From: Bacillota bacterium
GTDB lineage: Bacteria > Bacillota > Clostridia > Peptostreptococcales > Anaerovoracaceae
NCBI GenBank assembly: GCA_029219125.1
Contig: JAQXSU010000027.1
Coordinates: 1 to 6,695 of the forward strand
Reading direction: 5' to 3'
DNA length: 6,695 nucleotides
In this document: piece after piece, positions 6,039 to 6,695 of the stretch
Numbering within the stretch: the first letter of the stretch is position 1
Layout of the letters: every line of letters begins with the position of its first letter
The notes under the pieces: model-generated
Databases searched by the model: none
Told to the model about the DNA's origin: nothing
The model's input: only the letters and a program-made list of their open reading frames with translations
Made by a program: the position numbers and the translations under genes

Positions 6039-6695
6039 TTATTCTCCGTAAATACTGATAAAGTCCTGCAGTCCAAGCATTCTTCTTCCGCGAATGCCAT
6101 CCATGGTCGGCGCATGCCACAGAGAACTTATGATGGCTTCTTCCACGGCCTCCACCGCTGCTTCAAATACCATGTCTATATTTTCATCAAAGAACATCTT
6201 CATATCCAGAATATTTTTATCATTGTAATGTTTCATCCGGTTTGCGGTGGTAAAGGTAATGGCAATATCACCACTGCCGTCTCCGCAGTAGGAGCCCACT
6301 CTGCCCAGAGAAATCATGGCTCGTTTAGATACACGCTTCAGCTGACGTTCACTGAGAGGAATATCCGTCGCGATCAGCATGATGATGGAGCCCTGATCCT
6401 TCTTCGGGAACTGGTTGTATTTCGATGTATCGTAATGCTTTCCGCCGATGACCAGATTGCCCGGCGCACCGAAATTGGACATAACCAGAGCACCTATGGT
6501 GTAATCCTTTTCATCCACCTTTACGATTCTGGAAGAAGAACCGATGCCGCCTTTCAGTCCCAGGCATACCATGCCTGTGCCTCCGCCGACAGCTCCCTCC
6601 TCAAAATCCACATCGGCCCGCTTCAGGGCTTCCTCCACATGTTCTTCTGTTACGTGGAGTCCCCGGATATCGTTCATGCGGCCGTCATTACATTC
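6039..6695 (-). CDS. P1-family (DmpA-type) aminopeptidase, C-terminal 218 residues
   Basis: The gene is cut by the window edge. It is open to base 6695 and ends at TAA (6041-6039), so roughly the first third of a usual 350-375 residue protein is missing. The family consists of cytoplasmic N-terminal-nucleophile hydrolases that remove N-terminal residues from short peptides; DmpA itself acts on L-amino acid amides and D-amino acid esters/amides. Seen here, numbering from the first complete codon: the motif NDGRMNDIRG (3-12), VGGGTGM (36-42), the NFG motif whose Asn (74) matches the oxyanion-hole Asn of DmpA, and the self-cleavage site QG|SIIMLIATD with Gly102/Ser103. In this family the chain cuts itself before this Ser, which becomes the nucleophile of the beta chain. 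The Met at 6677 is internal, because the conserved motif already begins upstream of it. The M55 peptidase gene follows after 16 bases, so the two are probably co-transcribed. Substrate preference (D, L or beta-peptide) cannot be read from the sequence. Confidence 0.9.
   Translation of the reverse strand, partial: ECNDGRMNDIRGLHVTEEHVEEALKRADVDFEEGAVGGGTGMVCLGLKGGIGSSSRIVKVDEKDYTIGALVMSNFGAPGNLVIGGKHYDTSKYNQFPKKDQGSIIMLIATDIPLSERQLKRVSKRAMISLGRVGSYCGDGSGDIAITFTTANRMKHYNDKNILDMKMFFDENIDMVFEAAVEAVEEAIISSLWHAPTMDGIRGRRMLGLQDFISIYGE

Noticed and set aside
5081..6058. Plus-strand open frame of 325 codons opposite the M55 peptidase
   Set aside because: It is antisense to a clear metallopeptidase, runs through the terminator hairpin and has shadow-like composition.
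6675..6677. ATG at 6677 as start of the P1 peptidase
   Set aside because: The conserved NDGRMNDIRG motif already begins before it and the frame is open to the window edge. The gene is truncated by the window, not short.

Overview
The window looks like chromosome of a Gram-positive anaerobe of the class Clostridia, possibly a Lachnospiraceae-type gut organism. This rests on the protein styles (DapF, MATE, RidA and an MsbA-like ABC half-transporter), a base composition of roughly half G+C by eye, and strong GGAGG ribosome sites. The species cannot be named from the sequence. All six genes lie on the minus strand, so transcription runs from the high to the low coordinates.

Layout in the direction of transcription. 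(1) The window opens inside a P1-family (DmpA-type) aminopeptidase (6695-6039). After 16 bases comes an M55 (DppA-type) zinc D-aminopeptidase (6022-5222), and a strong intrinsic terminator (5200-5152) closes this unit. (2) A promoter (about 5097-5068) with a perfect 7-bp inverted repeat just after its predicted start drives one long gene (5006-3582). It encodes diaminopimelate epimerase fused to a shikimate-kinase-family domain. The next gene, a MATE multidrug exporter (3637-2216), starts 56 bases inside the 3' end of the fusion gene. (3) A second promoter (2200-2172), with a 13-bp palindrome filling part of its spacer, drives ridA (2128-1751). Its stop codon overlaps the start of an ABC exporter half-transporter (1751 to beyond base 1) as TAATG.

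How the genes may work together. Unit 1 degrades short peptides; both families include enzymes that act on D-amino-terminal peptides. Unit 2 joins the last step to meso-diaminopimelate (lysine and cell wall) to a kinase resembling that of the aromatic pathway. RidA in unit 3 removes reactive enamines/imines made by PLP enzymes. MATE and the ABC protein are membrane exporters with unknown cargo. A shared theme of amino-acid and cell-wall metabolism is inference only.

No mobile element, CRISPR array, RNA gene or phage gene was seen. No wholly new system is evident. The most notable items are the DapF/shikimate-kinase fusion, its long overlap with the MATE gene, and the two promoter-associated palindromes.
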